A DNA stretch of 64,000 nt from Hymenobacter ginkgonis (GTDB lineage Bacteria; Bacteroidota; Bacteroidia; Cytophagales; Hymenobacteraceae), in NCBI RefSeq assembly GCF_009755225.1, contig NZ_WQKZ01000001.1, positions 868,001 to 932,000 of the forward strand, read 5' to 3'. The notes under the pieces were generated by a model that did not search any database, was not told the DNA's origin, and saw only the letters and a list, made by a program, of their open reading frames with translations. This document shows, one piece after another, positions 44,164-52,542 of the stretch. Both the position numbers and the translations under genes were made by a program. How positions within the stretch are numbered: the stretch's first letter is position 1; each line of letters begins with the position of its first letter.

Positions 44164-44703
44164 CTAATTCAGGTTTTTGAGGGCCGCCCAACGCGGGTCG
44201 GCTGGCTCGTCATCATCTGGATTGTCGCTTTTAGGGCGGGTTGAGAAGATGAGTTTGGTTTCGGCATCGGGGTCGTCATCGGCTTCGTTTTGGAAGCGTG
44301 GATGCAGCTTTTTCATGGGCAAAGCCAAGCCAATATAATCGTACAGGTGCTGGGCAATGTTAAGCGCCAGCGTGTCGGGCGTTACTTGCAGCACGTCGTC
44401 GTCGAGCTCCTTGGGCTCGTCGCCGTAGCGCACAAGTAGCTGGTTGTCAACGTCAACCGGGTGGTCAAATTCATCGAGGCTCCGGTCGCAGGTGAGGCGT
44501 ACGGTGCCCGTGATGTGCGAGTCGATGGTGATAACGCGCTCCGTTTTGGTGAGCGTCACGTCGGCGTGCAGGTTGCCATCGGCGATGAACTCCCCTTTAG
44601 GGTCGAACTCCTCGAAAAAAGCACGGCCGAGCTCAAACGCAAACTGGTGCGTCTTAAGCGAAAGCCTGGCGATAGGCAAATCAAATTGCGAGTCCTTTTT
44701 CAC
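44164..44703 (-). CDS. yceD: YceD/DUF177 family protein
   Basis: A 179-residue protein of the DUF177 family, which is linked to 23S rRNA accumulation in other bacteria and is nearly always next to rpmF. Conserved parts are FDPKGEFIADGNLHADVTLTKTE, GTVRLTCDRSLDEFDHPV and the late PRWAALKNL. I choose the GTG at 44703 (then KKDSQFDLPIARLSLK) because the open frame's earlier TTG start at 44727 lies inside the predicted -7 promoter element. This leaves a leader of about 15 bases. It heads the seven-gene operon. Confidence 0.82.
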   Translation of the reverse strand: MKKDSQFDLPIARLSLKTHQFAFELGRAFFEEFDPKGEFIADGNLHADVTLTKTERVITIDSHITGTVRLTCDRSLDEFDHPVDVDNQLLVRYGDEPKELDDDVLQVTPDTLALNIAQHLYDYIGLALPMKKLHPRFQNEADDDPDAETKLIFSTRPKSDNPDDDEPADPRWAALKNLN

Positions 44704-44724
44704 AGTAAGCCGAATAACGGGGTG

Positions 44725-44755
44725 CAAAGGTAAGAGTTTTAATTGGCTTTATCAA
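44725..44755 (-). promoter_or_regulatory. Predicted promoter of the yceD-rpmF-plsX-fabH-efp-accBC operon
   Basis: On the minus strand TTG (44753-44755), exactly 20 bases, then TACCTTTG (44725-44732), a full match to the Bacteroidota pattern. It fixes the yceD start downstream of 44725. Confidence 0.7.
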
Positions 44756-44821
44756 GCCTGCCAGAAGCTAGTGGGCCAGCAGCAAGTCCTTTTTGGAAGC
44801 GGGCCGGCGGCGCCTACCCCC

Positions 44822-45850
44822 CTACACTCGCACGATGGCGGCAGCCTGCCGGGCGCGTACCACATCGCAAGCTAGGTACACGGCCGACCGAAACGAGGAA
44901 GCATCGGCAGCAAACTTGCCAGCCAAGCCGTAGGCTGTGCCGTGGTCGGGAGAGGTACGGACTACCGGCAGGCCCGCCGTGAAATTGACTCCCTGCTCAA
45001 ATGCCATCAGCTTGAACGGAATCAGGCCTTGGTCGTGGTAAATGGAGAGGGTAGCGTCGAACTGCCGAAACTGCCCAGTGCCGAAGTAGCCATCGGCGGG
45101 GTAGGGGCCAAATACGAGGTGGCCATCGTGCTCAAACTGCCGGATAACCGGCGCGATGACATCGGCTTCTTCGCGGCCAATGAGGCCGTTTTCGCCGGCG
45201 TGGGGGTTGAGGCCGAGCACGGCTACTTTGGGCTTGAGAATGCCAAAGTCATGTTGCAGTGACTTGAGCAGCAGGCGAATTTTGGTGCGTAGCAAGTCAG
45301 CGTTGAGGCGAGTCGAGACATCTTTAAGGGCGATGTGGCCAGTGGCAGTAGCCACGCGCAAGCTTTGGCTCTCATCTACCAAAAACATGAGGCTGTCGCC
45401 GGCGCCGAAATAGCTGGTCAGGAATTCGGTGTGGCCGGGGTAGCGAAAGTCGTCAGCTTGCGTGTTTTCCTTGCTGATGGGCGCCGTAACGATGGCATCG
45501 AGCAAGCCCGCTTTGAGGTCGCGGCTGGCGGCAAGCAGGCTTTCGCGGGCGGCCTGGCCACTGGCCGGCGAGGGCTGACCGGGGGTGAGCACAAAATCAT
45601 CGTCCCAGCACGTGACGGCGTTGAGGCGGCCGGGCGCAATGTCGGCTGCGTCGCGCAGCTGGCGGAAAGTGAGCGGTTCGGTATGTGGCTCGACTGGGAA
45701 ATCGTCGAAAAGCGACGTGGCCGTGCCGTACACCACCGGCGTGCACTGCTGAAGTAGGCGCTCGTCGCGCAGCGTTTTATAAATAACTTCGGGGCCGATG
45801 CCGGCGAGGTCGCCCACGGAAAAACCGAGGCGGGGAAGGGTCTTGGACAT
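44822..45850 (-). CDS. pdxA: 4-hydroxythreonine-4-phosphate dehydrogenase
   Basis: NAD-dependent, metal-dependent enzyme of pyridoxal phosphate synthesis, 342 residues. GFSVGDLAGIGPEVIYKTL is the N-terminal signature; the metal His ligands lie in YPGHTEFL, LNPHAGENGLIG and YHDQGLIPFKLMAF; PVVRTSPDHGTAYG ends the active site. It starts at ATG 45850, next to a degenerate REP-like repeat. It is 95 bases upstream of the yceD operon promoter on the same strand. Confidence 0.95.
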   Translation of the reverse strand: MSKTLPRLGFSVGDLAGIGPEVIYKTLRDERLLQQCTPVVYGTATSLFDDFPVEPHTEPLTFRQLRDAADIAPGRLNAVTCWDDDFVLTPGQPSPASGQAARESLLAASRDLKAGLLDAIVTAPISKENTQADDFRYPGHTEFLTSYFGAGDSLMFLVDESQSLRVATATGHIALKDVSTRLNADLLRTKIRLLLKSLQHDFGILKPKVAVLGLNPHAGENGLIGREEADVIAPVIRQFEHDGHLVFGPYPADGYFGTGQFRQFDATLSIYHDQGLIPFKLMAFEQGVNFTAGLPVVRTSPDHGTAYGLAGKFAADASSFRSAVYLACDVVRARQAAAIVRV

Positions 45851-45880
45851 AAAGTAGGCTGTGGCAGAACTAGCCTGTGG

Positions 45881-45941
45881 AGCTTGCCGAGGCCTCGCTG
45901 TCGCCTCGTTGAAAGAAGTGGTAGCGAGGTTTCGGCAAGCT
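45881..45941. repeat. Degenerate REP-like inverted repeat 6
   Basis: Arms AGCTTGCCGAGGCCTCGCT (45881-45899) and the matching 45923-45941 with two mismatches. The loop contains CGCCTCGTTG, also found in the loop of the 24512 repeat. It lies between the pepA stop and the pdxA start. Confidence 0.7.
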
Positions 45942-45965
45942 CAGCAGGACAGACGTAGTGGGAAT

Positions 45966-47423
45966 TTAAGCCAACTGCTTAGTTAAGAACTCGTACAACA
46001 AGCGCACGCCGGTGCCCGTGCCGCCCTTGCCGCGGTACGAATCGGGCGCCGTGAGGTAGGCAGGGCCGGCAATGTCGAGGTGAAACCAAGGCGTGCCCTC
46101 AATAAAACGCTCCAAAAACTTAGCCGCCGAAATGTGACCGGCTTCGGCCTTGCCCAGGTTAGAGAGGTCCGCAATATCAGACTTCATATGGTCGGCGTAG
46201 TCGTCCCAGAGCGGAAACTCGACTAAGCGCTCGTGCACACGGTGGGCGGCGGCGAGCAGCTGCGCCGTGGCATCGGCATCGGCGGTGCCCATCACGGCGG
46301 CAGCTTCGGTGCCTACGGCGCGCACGGCGGCCCCAGTGAGGGTAGCCAAGTCAATAACCAGCTCGGGGTGGTATTTTCTGGCAAAACTGAGCGCATCGGC
46401 GAGCAGCAGGCGGCCTTCGGCGTCGGTGTTTTTAACTTCGACCGTGAGGCCCGAGTGCATCGTGAGCACGTCGCCGGGCACGTAAGCCAGGCCGCCGGGC
46501 CGGTTGTCGGTGGCGGGCACCAGGCCGATGACGTGCAGTGGCACGTTGTTCTTGGCCAGCGCGTAGAGCACGCCACCCACGGCGGCCCCGCCGGCCATGT
46601 CGCACTTCATCATGTCCATGCTGCCGGGCGTGGGCTTAAGGCTGAGGCCGCCCGTGTCGTACACCACGCCCTTGCCCACCAGCACGTAGGGTTTCTCATT
46701 TTGGGCGCCCGCGGGCTTCCACTCCAAAATGCTGAAGGTAGGCGGCTCGGGCGAGCCAAGGTTCACGGCAAGCAGGCCGCCCATGCGCAGGCTCTCGATT
46801 TTGGCCATGTCGAGAATATCGGTGGTGTAGCCGGCGGCATCACCGGCTTCGGCCAGGCGGTCAGCAAACTGCTGAGCATTAAGCTTATTGAGGGGCGCAT
46901 TGACGAGGTCGCGGGCGAAAAGTACGCCTTCGAGCAGGTGTTGCAGCTCGGTAACCTGGACTTCGGTGGCGGCAGCGCCAACCAGCGTGATGCGGGTAAG
47001 CGGGGCTCCTTGGCGCGACTTCTCATCCGTCTTATAGCCGGCAAACTCGTAGGCTGAGAGGAACAAGCCCTCGGCCAATGCGAGCGCGGCGTCGGTGTTT
47101 TCGCTAAGATTTTGAATAAAAACCTCGGCGGTTTTTTCTTTTTTCAGCAAGCCTTGCAGTTGGTGGCCAGCTTTGCGCAGGGCCTCGAGCTGTAGGGCGG
47201 GGGTAGGCTTTTTTTCGAGCACCACAAAATAGTGCTGGTGCGAAAAGTGGTTGAGGGTGACGAATTTCTGTTCGTCGGCCAGGGCACTTTCGACGTAGCC
47301 ACGGGCTTCGGTGGGGAGGTCGCCGGCGGCGGAGGGGGGTAGGGCGGTAGTGCCGAGGGGCAGCAGAAATACCTGGGTAGTGTGGGCCGGCGCGGTGGCG
47401 GCGTGGGCGAGCGTGAGCGACAT
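45966..47423 (-). CDS. pepA: M17 leucyl aminopeptidase
   Basis: Two-metal exopeptidase of 485 residues that removes N-terminal residues in the cytoplasm. VLVGKGVVYDTGGLSLKPTPGSMDMMKCDMAGG carries the first metal ligands (Lys, Asp), and the signature NTDAEGRLLLADAL carries the others; VIDLATLTGAAV follows. The N-terminal domain (1-165) is poorly conserved as usual. Starts at ATG 47423. It has no partner gene in an operon beyond pdxA 115 bases away. Confidence 0.94.
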   Translation of the reverse strand: MSLTLAHAATAPAHTTQVFLLPLGTTALPPSAAGDLPTEARGYVESALADEQKFVTLNHFSHQHYFVVLEKKPTPALQLEALRKAGHQLQGLLKKEKTAEVFIQNLSENTDAALALAEGLFLSAYEFAGYKTDEKSRQGAPLTRITLVGAAATEVQVTELQHLLEGVLFARDLVNAPLNKLNAQQFADRLAEAGDAAGYTTDILDMAKIESLRMGGLLAVNLGSPEPPTFSILEWKPAGAQNEKPYVLVGKGVVYDTGGLSLKPTPGSMDMMKCDMAGGAAVGGVLYALAKNNVPLHVIGLVPATDNRPGGLAYVPGDVLTMHSGLTVEVKNTDAEGRLLLADALSFARKYHPELVIDLATLTGAAVRAVGTEAAAVMGTADADATAQLLAAAHRVHERLVEFPLWDDYADHMKSDIADLSNLGKAEAGHISAAKFLERFIEGTPWFHLDIAGPAYLTAPDSYRGKGGTGTGVRLLYEFLTKQLA

Positions 47424-47477
47424 AAGGCAGGGTATAGAAGCGTAACTTTGGCGTGAAGGTAGCAGCGCAGGTTGTAG

Positions 47478-47540
47478 AACGGAGTGGCACTCCGTTCCCG
47501 CCCGGGAGCTAACGCTAGCTACCAGAAACGGAGTGCCACT
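47478..47540. repeat. Inverted repeat in the leader of the M1 peptidase gene
   Basis: AGTGGCACTCCGTT (47483-47496) and AACGGAGTGCCACT (47527-47540) are perfect 14-bp arms around 30 bases. The left arm also pairs with AACGGAGTG at 47478-47486, so two alternative hairpins are possible. It resembles the REP-like elements in place but not in sequence. Confidence 0.65.
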
Positions 47541-47578
47541 GGCTGCGCCGACCTCCGGTTTCGTTTTACTCGTATTTT

Positions 47579-49240
47579 ATGCTTGTTCGAAAATCGCTGC
47601 AGCTCGTGCTGCCCCTGCTGTGTTCGTCGCTGCTGGCTTCGGCGCAGCTATTACAGCCCAAAACTGCCTTCACCCGTGCCGACTCACTGCGCGGTGGGCA
47701 GCCGCCTGCCCGCACCTGCTACGACATCAAGTATTATCACCTCGACGTGAAGCTTGACCCGGCGCGCAAGTTTATCAGCGGTTCCAATTTGTTTCGCTTT
47801 GTGGCCACCCGCGATTTTACGCGGCTGCAATTTGACCTGTTTGCCAACCTGGAGGTGGGCAAGGTGCTCTACCACGGCCGGCCCGTGCCCTTCACCCGCG
47901 AGGCCAACGCGGTATTTATGACCTTTCCTACCCCTCTCAAACAAGGCAGCCAGGACGAGTTTACGGTGGAGTATTCGGGCCAGCCGACCATCGCCAAAAA
48001 GGCGCCCTGGGACGGTGGCTTCGTTTTCGCGCAAGATGCCAAGGGCCAGCCTTGGGTGGCTACTGCCTGCCAGGGGGTAGGGGCCAGCATTTGGTGGCCC
48101 ACCAAAGACCAGCAGGCCGACGAGGTAGACAGCATGCTCATCAGTATTGCCGTGCCCAAGGGCTTGCAGGATGTGTCGAACGGCCGCCTGCGCGGCACGG
48201 CGAAGCTACCCGGTGGCTACACCCGCTACGACTGGGCCGTGGCCAACCCCATCAACAACTACGACGTGGCCCTGAACGTGGGCAATTTCACGCACTTCAG
48301 CGATGTGTACCAAGGCGAGGCGGGCCCACTGACCCTCGACTATTGGGTGCTGCCCGAAAACCTGGACAAGGCCAAAAAGCAGTTTGGCGCCAACGTAAAG
48401 CCCATGCTCAAGAGCATGGAAGCGTGGTTTGGGCCGTATCCTTTTTATAAGGATGGCTACAAACTGATTGAGGCGCCCCACCTGGGCATGGAGCACCAGA
48501 GCGCCGTAGCCTATGGCAACAAATACTTGAATGGCTACTCGGGCCGCGACCGCTCGGCCACTGGCTGGGGCGATAAGTTCGACTTTATCATCATCCACGA
48601 GAGTGGCCACGAGTGGTTTGGCAACAACATCACCAGCAAAGACATTGCTGATATGTGGGTGCACGAAAGTTTTACTACGTACTCGGAGGCGCTGTTTATC
48701 GAAACGCAGTTTGGCAAGCAGGCGGGGCAAGAGTACCTGCACGGCCAGCGCCGCAACATCTCGAACGACGCCCCCATTATTGGGCCCTACGGCGTGAATA
48801 AAGAGGGCTCGGGCGACATGTATGACAAGGGCAGCAACCTGCTCAACATGGTGCGCACCGCCCTCAACGACGATGCCAAGTGGCGGCAAATTTTGCGGGG
48901 CCTCTCGCGCACTTTTTATCACCAAACTGTCACGGGCCAGCAAGTTATCGAGTACATCAACCGCGAGGCCGGCCACGATTTCACCCGCGTATTTGCCCAG
49001 TACCAACAGCACGCCGCCCTACCCACCCTCGAAATGCGGGTCGAAAACGGCCAGCTGCTGGGCCGCTGGGTGGCCGACGTAGCGGGCTTCGACCTGCCCG
49101 TGCGCCTACGCCTGAAGGGTGGCGACTATAAGCTGCTGACGCCCAGCACCAAGTGGCAACCGCTCGACCTGCCCGGCGCCACCAAAGACAATGTGGAAGT
49201 CGATACTTTCAACTATTACATAGGCGTATTGATGGACTAG
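47579..49240 (+). CDS. M1 family metallopeptidase, secreted
   Basis: Zinc aminopeptidase-like protein of 553 residues. After a signal peptide (LQLVLPLLCSSLLASAQ) comes the N-terminal beta domain and then the catalytic domain. The zinc site is complete: IIHESGHEWFGNN and, 18 residues on, the Glu of WVHESFTTYSEA. The substrate motif GAMEN is replaced by GMEHQ, which fits the shorter M1 proteins of Bacteroidota and may change specificity. It lacks the long C-terminal ERAP-type domain. A candidate -7 element TAACTTTG stands at 47443-47450. Confidence 0.9.
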   Translation: MLVRKSLQLVLPLLCSSLLASAQLLQPKTAFTRADSLRGGQPPARTCYDIKYYHLDVKLDPARKFISGSNLFRFVATRDFTRLQFDLFANLEVGKVLYHGRPVPFTREANAVFMTFPTPLKQGSQDEFTVEYSGQPTIAKKAPWDGGFVFAQDAKGQPWVATACQGVGASIWWPTKDQQADEVDSMLISIAVPKGLQDVSNGRLRGTAKLPGGYTRYDWAVANPINNYDVALNVGNFTHFSDVYQGEAGPLTLDYWVLPENLDKAKKQFGANVKPMLKSMEAWFGPYPFYKDGYKLIEAPHLGMEHQSAVAYGNKYLNGYSGRDRSATGWGDKFDFIIIHESGHEWFGNNITSKDIADMWVHESFTTYSEALFIETQFGKQAGQEYLHGQRRNISNDAPIIGPYGVNKEGSGDMYDKGSNLLNMVRTALNDDAKWRQILRGLSRTFYHQTVTGQQVIEYINREAGHDFTRVFAQYQQHAALPTLEMRVENGQLLGRWVADVAGFDLPVRLRLKGGDYKLLTPSTKWQPLDLPGATKDNVEVDTFNYYIGVLMD

Positions 49241-49274
49241 GGCAGTTTTAGGGCCGGTATGCCGGTCCTAAAAC

Positions 49275-49997
49275 TTAAGCCGGCGGCGGAAGATGCTGCT
49301 GGGTATGGGCCAATAACTGAGCACAATGGCTCGCTCCATCGTGGAGGTGGCCAAAGGCAAGGGCCTGCTGCCGACCGTTGGCAAAGTGTAGCTGCACCGC
49401 AGTGGGGCTGGTAGCCTCCACGCTGGCCAGGTCGGGCCACTGCACGGCCTGCGCCGGCCCCAGCAGGCGGGTACGCATCCCGAAGCCGCCGGGGTGCAGG
49501 TGCAGGTAGCGCCGCGCACCTAAGCGCGCCAGCCCAAAGGCCAGGCTCACATAAACCACTGCTAGCCCAGCATATAGCCACGGCAGCACATGCAGCCGGT
49601 GCGCCGCTCCCGCCAGTTCGGCTGCGTGGTGGCGATGCCAGATGTGGTAGCCCTCCAGGCCCAGAATACCGGCCGCGGCCAGCTCTAGCCACGCTACCTG
49701 CTCGTGGTGTGGGTGGGCATGGCGCAGGTGGCGCAGCTCGCGGGCCATCAGCAGCAAGTAGCTGGCGCCCACCCCAAACTCCAGGCCCAGCAGGGGGGTC
49801 AACGGCTCCCTACCCCCCAGTACGGCCATGCCCCCCGTCAGGAGCACTAGCGCCGGCACCAAGTGGCTCAGCGCTTTTGCTCGTTGCTGCTGGGCGTAGC
49901 GGCGGGGGTAAAGCCTGATGAGCGCCTCGGGAGCCGCACCAACCGGCGGCTGGGCGGCGGCTACCAACTCGGGCAGATTTGGCGAAGCTTCGGGCAT
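49275..49997 (-). CDS. Hypothetical membrane protein
   Basis: A 240-residue protein I cannot assign. It has four hydrophobic segments (about 45-65, 66-85, 100-118 and 135-157) and a soluble C-terminal half (LHPGGFGMRTRLLGPAQAVQWPDLASVEATSPTAVQLHFAN) that looks like a PH-type bacterial domain. I start at MPEASPNLPEL (49997). The frame is open much further upstream, but that part is the antisense of rsmA. It is convergent with the M1 peptidase gene. Confidence 0.55.
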   Translation of the reverse strand: MPEASPNLPELVAAAQPPVGAAPEALIRLYPRRYAQQQRAKALSHLVPALVLLTGGMAVLGGREPLTPLLGLEFGVGASYLLLMARELRHLRHAHPHHEQVAWLELAAAGILGLEGYHIWHRHHAAELAGAAHRLHVLPWLYAGLAVVYVSLAFGLARLGARRYLHLHPGGFGMRTRLLGPAQAVQWPDLASVEATSPTAVQLHFANGRQQALAFGHLHDGASHCAQLLAHTQQHLPPPA

Positions 49998-50243
49998 GGC
50001 GCAGGGGTAAGAAAGCAAGGGGCAACTGCCTCTCGTAGCGCTGCAAGCTACTGAGTATAAGGCCGATTTTGCAAGTCGCTGAAGCTGCCCGGCAGGCTGA
50101 TAGCGCCTCAATACCGCCGGAGTGCCGATATTTGGGCTGCCTTCCGCCATTTGGCCGGAGGTAGCCAACTTGGCGGTTGGCCGGAGCAGGGGTAGGGGCC
50201 GGACCCTTGGCCACCGCGCCCGCCGCCGCAGCCCCCTGTCTCC

Positions 50244-51029
50244 GTGGCCCAATACACCGTTCGCCCCAAAAAACACCTTGGCCAACATTTCCTGGCCGAC
50301 CCCAATATTGCCCGCCGCATTGTGGAGAGCTTGCGCCTGCCCGAGGGGGTAGGGGAAGTGCTCGAAATTGGCCCTGGCATGGGCGTGCTCACGCAGTATT
50401 TGCTCGAAAACCCGGCTTATCAAACCAGCGTCGTCGAGATTGATACCGAGTCGGTAGCTTACCTCACTGCGCACTATCCGGCGCTGGCGCCGCGCATCTA
50501 CGCCACCGATTTCCTGCGCCAAGACCTGGAAACGATGTTTCCGGGCGCGCCGCTGGCCATTATCGGCAACTTCCCCTACAACATCAGCACCCAGATATTC
50601 TTTCAGGTGCTGGCCAGCCGCCAGCAGGTGCGCGAGGTGGTAGGGATGTTGCAAAAAGAAGTGGCCGAGCGCCTGGCCGAGCCGCCTGGCTCGAAAACCT
50701 ACGGTATTCTGAGCGTGCTTTTGCAAGCCTACTACGACATCGAATACCTGTTTACGGTGCCGCCGCACGTGTTTGTGCCGCCGCCCAAAGTAGAGTCGGC
50801 CGTGGTGCGGCTTACGCGCAACAAAGTCGAAAAGCTAGACTGCGACGAGAAGCTGTTTTTCCGCGTGGTGAAGCAGGCGTTTTCGACGCGCCGCAAAACG
50901 CTGCGCAACGCCTTGAAGCCGCTCGGCATGTCTACGGAAACGATGGCCGCCGACATTTTCGACAAGCGTGCTGAGCAGCTGGGGGTAGCAGATTTTGTGC
51001 TGCTAACCAACCTGGTAGCCCAGGCATGA
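50244..51029 (+). CDS. rsmA: 16S rRNA (adenine1518/1519-N6)-dimethyltransferase
   Basis: Dimethylates two adjacent adenines in the 3' hairpin of 16S rRNA. VRPKKHLGQHFLADPNIARRIV is the family start; VLEIGPGMGVLTQYLLE binds S-adenosylmethionine, and IIGNFPYNISTQIFFQ is the NxPY catalytic motif; PPKVESAVVRL and FSTRRKTLRNAL complete it. The start codon is GTG at 50244, since no ATG fits the family N-terminus. The 261-residue length is normal. It shares ATGA with the next gene. Confidence 0.95.
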   Translation: MAQYTVRPKKHLGQHFLADPNIARRIVESLRLPEGVGEVLEIGPGMGVLTQYLLENPAYQTSVVEIDTESVAYLTAHYPALAPRIYATDFLRQDLETMFPGAPLAIIGNFPYNISTQIFFQVLASRQQVREVVGMLQKEVAERLAEPPGSKTYGILSVLLQAYYDIEYLFTVPPHVFVPPPKVESAVVRLTRNKVEKLDCDEKLFFRVVKQAFSTRRKTLRNALKPLGMSTETMAADIFDKRAEQLGVADFVLLTNLVAQA

Positions 51030-51418
51030 GCAAACGTAAGGCAGGCTGCCGTGTGTTGCTGACTGTAGGCCTAATGGGCAGTTTAAGTAGTTGCTTTTGG
51101 GGTGATGAAGATAGCACTATTCGTTTAGGTGATAACTACTATATACTAACCACAACCGAAGGCGATGCTTCTCTCTACTTTTCTGATTCGCAAGCAGTTG
51201 TGACGGAGCCATTGCTAGGTGAGGTTAGTTCGATTGGCACCGTTGGCAAGTACTTAGCTGTTTGCCATTATCCACATTATTATTTGTTTTCATTAGCCTC
51301 AACTACCGACGAGGCAGCCCGCAAGACCCGTATTGGTCCTTTAGCTGAAAAAGCCTTCCGGCTGCAACTCTACCAAGTAACTGGCGATTCTGCGCTTCAG
51401 CTTATGCCTGTTCTGTAA
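51026..51418 (+). CDS. Hypothetical lipoprotein, AT-richer than its neighbours
   Basis: A 130-residue protein with a lipoprotein signal (VLLTVGLMGSLSSC, lipobox LSSC) after a basic start. The mature part has RLGDNYYILTTTEGDASLYFSDS and no family I recognise. It overlaps rsmA by four bases and stops four bases before the dehydrogenase gene, so it is expressed with them. Its codons are clearly less GC-rich (for example TTT, TTA, TAT), which suggests recent acquisition or low constraint. Confidence 0.65.
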   Translation: MSKRKAGCRVLLTVGLMGSLSSCFWGDEDSTIRLGDNYYILTTTEGDASLYFSDSQAVVTEPLLGEVSSIGTVGKYLAVCHYPHYYLFSLASTTDEAARKTRIGPLAEKAFRLQLYQVTGDSALQLMPVL

Positions 51419-51422
51419 CTTC

Positions 51423-52373
51423 ATGTCCCTCTGCCTGATAATTGACGATATGCACCCCTCGCTCTTGCCGATGCTGCGCAGCATTGGTGTCGAGGGCGAC
51501 TACCAGCCCAAGCTACTGGCCGCCGATGTGCCGGCTGCGCTCGCTGCCCGCCCCTACATAGGCCTGATGGTGCGTAGCAAAATGCGCATCACGGCCGCGC
51601 TGCTGGCCCACGGCCCACAGCTGCGCTACGTAGCCCGGGCCGGTGCCGGCGTCGATAACATTGACGAAGAAGCGCTGGCTGCGGCCGGCGTAGTGCTGGT
51701 GAATGCGCCCGAAGGCAACCGCGACGCGGTGGGCGAGTTTGCCACTGGCCAGCTGCTGGCCTTGCTGCGCCACACCGTGCGGGCCGATGCAGAAGTGCGC
51801 CGCGGCGAGTGGCACCGCGAAGCTAACCGCGGCGAGGAACTGGGCACCAAAACCGTGGGCCTGCTCGGCTACGGGCACATGGGTAGGGCATTTGCCCAGC
51901 GCCTGCGCGGCTTTGGCTGCATGGTGCTGGCCCACGACCACGACCCGGCCGTGGCCACCGACGGCAATGCCGAGCTGGTGCCGCTGGCCGAGCTGCAAGC
52001 CCGCGCCGAGGTGCTGAGCCTTCACATTCCGTACTCGGCCAGCAACCACCAGTTTGTGAACGAGGAGTTTCTGGCGGCATTTGCGCACCGTATTTGGCTG
52101 GTGAATACGGCCCGCGGTGAAGTGGTGGAACAGGCGGCGCTGGTGGCGCGGCTGCAAAGCGGGCAGGTGCGCGGCGCAGCGCTCGATGTACTCGAAAACG
52201 AAAAACTCGCCACCCTTACCCCCGCCCAGCAGGCCAGCTACAACTACCTGCGCACGGCGCCTCACGTGCTGCTCTCGCCCCACATCGGCGGCTGGACGCA
52301 CCAGAGCTACCAGCGCATCAACGAGGTGCTCGTAGCTAAGATTGCAGCCTTGGGATTACTAGTCAGTGCGTAA
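51423..52373 (+). CDS. D-isomer-specific 2-hydroxyacid dehydrogenase
   Basis: NAD-dependent oxidoreductase of the SerA/PdxB group, 316 residues. VARAGAGVDNIDEEAL, the Rossmann motif VGLLGYGHMGRAFAQRL, and the catalytic Arg (VNTARGEVV), Glu (LDVLENEKL region) and His (LSPHIGGWT) are present. The C-terminal regulatory ACT domain of SerA is missing, so D-3-phosphoglycerate is possible but not certain; other 2-hydroxyacids fit as well. It follows the lipoprotein gene by four bases. Confidence 0.87.
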   Translation: MSLCLIIDDMHPSLLPMLRSIGVEGDYQPKLLAADVPAALAARPYIGLMVRSKMRITAALLAHGPQLRYVARAGAGVDNIDEEALAAAGVVLVNAPEGNRDAVGEFATGQLLALLRHTVRADAEVRRGEWHREANRGEELGTKTVGLLGYGHMGRAFAQRLRGFGCMVLAHDHDPAVATDGNAELVPLAELQARAEVLSLHIPYSASNHQFVNEEFLAAFAHRIWLVNTARGEVVEQAALVARLQSGQVRGAALDVLENEKLATLTPAQQASYNYLRTAPHVLLSPHIGGWTHQSYQRINEVLVAKIAALGLLVSA

Positions 52374-52414
52374 CGGTCAGCAGGCTTCTGCTGGCCGCCA
52401 TTAATGCTGGACTA

Positions 52415-52446
52415 TTTATCATTCAGCATTATTTAGCGTATCTTTG
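52415..52446 (+). promoter_or_regulatory. Predicted greA promoter
   Basis: TATCTTTG at 52439-52446 fits the -7 pattern, with TTTA at 52415-52418 about 20 bases upstream as a weak -33 element. Transcription would start near 52453, just before the hairpin at 52460. Confidence 0.55.
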
Positions 52447-52459
52447 CTAAACCAATGGG

Positions 52460-52500
52460 GAGAACGGCTGGCCAGTGTGCCAGCCGTTCTCTTTATTTTT
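52460..52500 (+). terminator. Terminator-like hairpin in the greA leader
   Basis: Perfect 13-bp arms GAGAACGGCTGGC (52460-52472) and GCCAGCCGTTCTC (52479-52491) around CAGTGT, followed by TTTATTTTTT. It lies downstream of the predicted promoter and 43 bases before the greA start, so it could act as an attenuator. It could also be the end of the dehydrogenase transcript. Confidence 0.75.
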
Positions 52501-52542
52501 TACCTGACCCACCTGCTACGCGAAAACTCAGTCCTGAACTTT

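Noticed and set aside
49998-50768. Upstream part of the 497-codon frame opposite rsmA
   Set aside because: It is antisense to rsmA, which is certain; the membrane protein starts at 49997.
52444-52542. A longer GreA starting near 52444
   Set aside because: The extra part would be read through the terminator-like hairpin and its T-run, and GreA proteins begin at the MATINYYT position.
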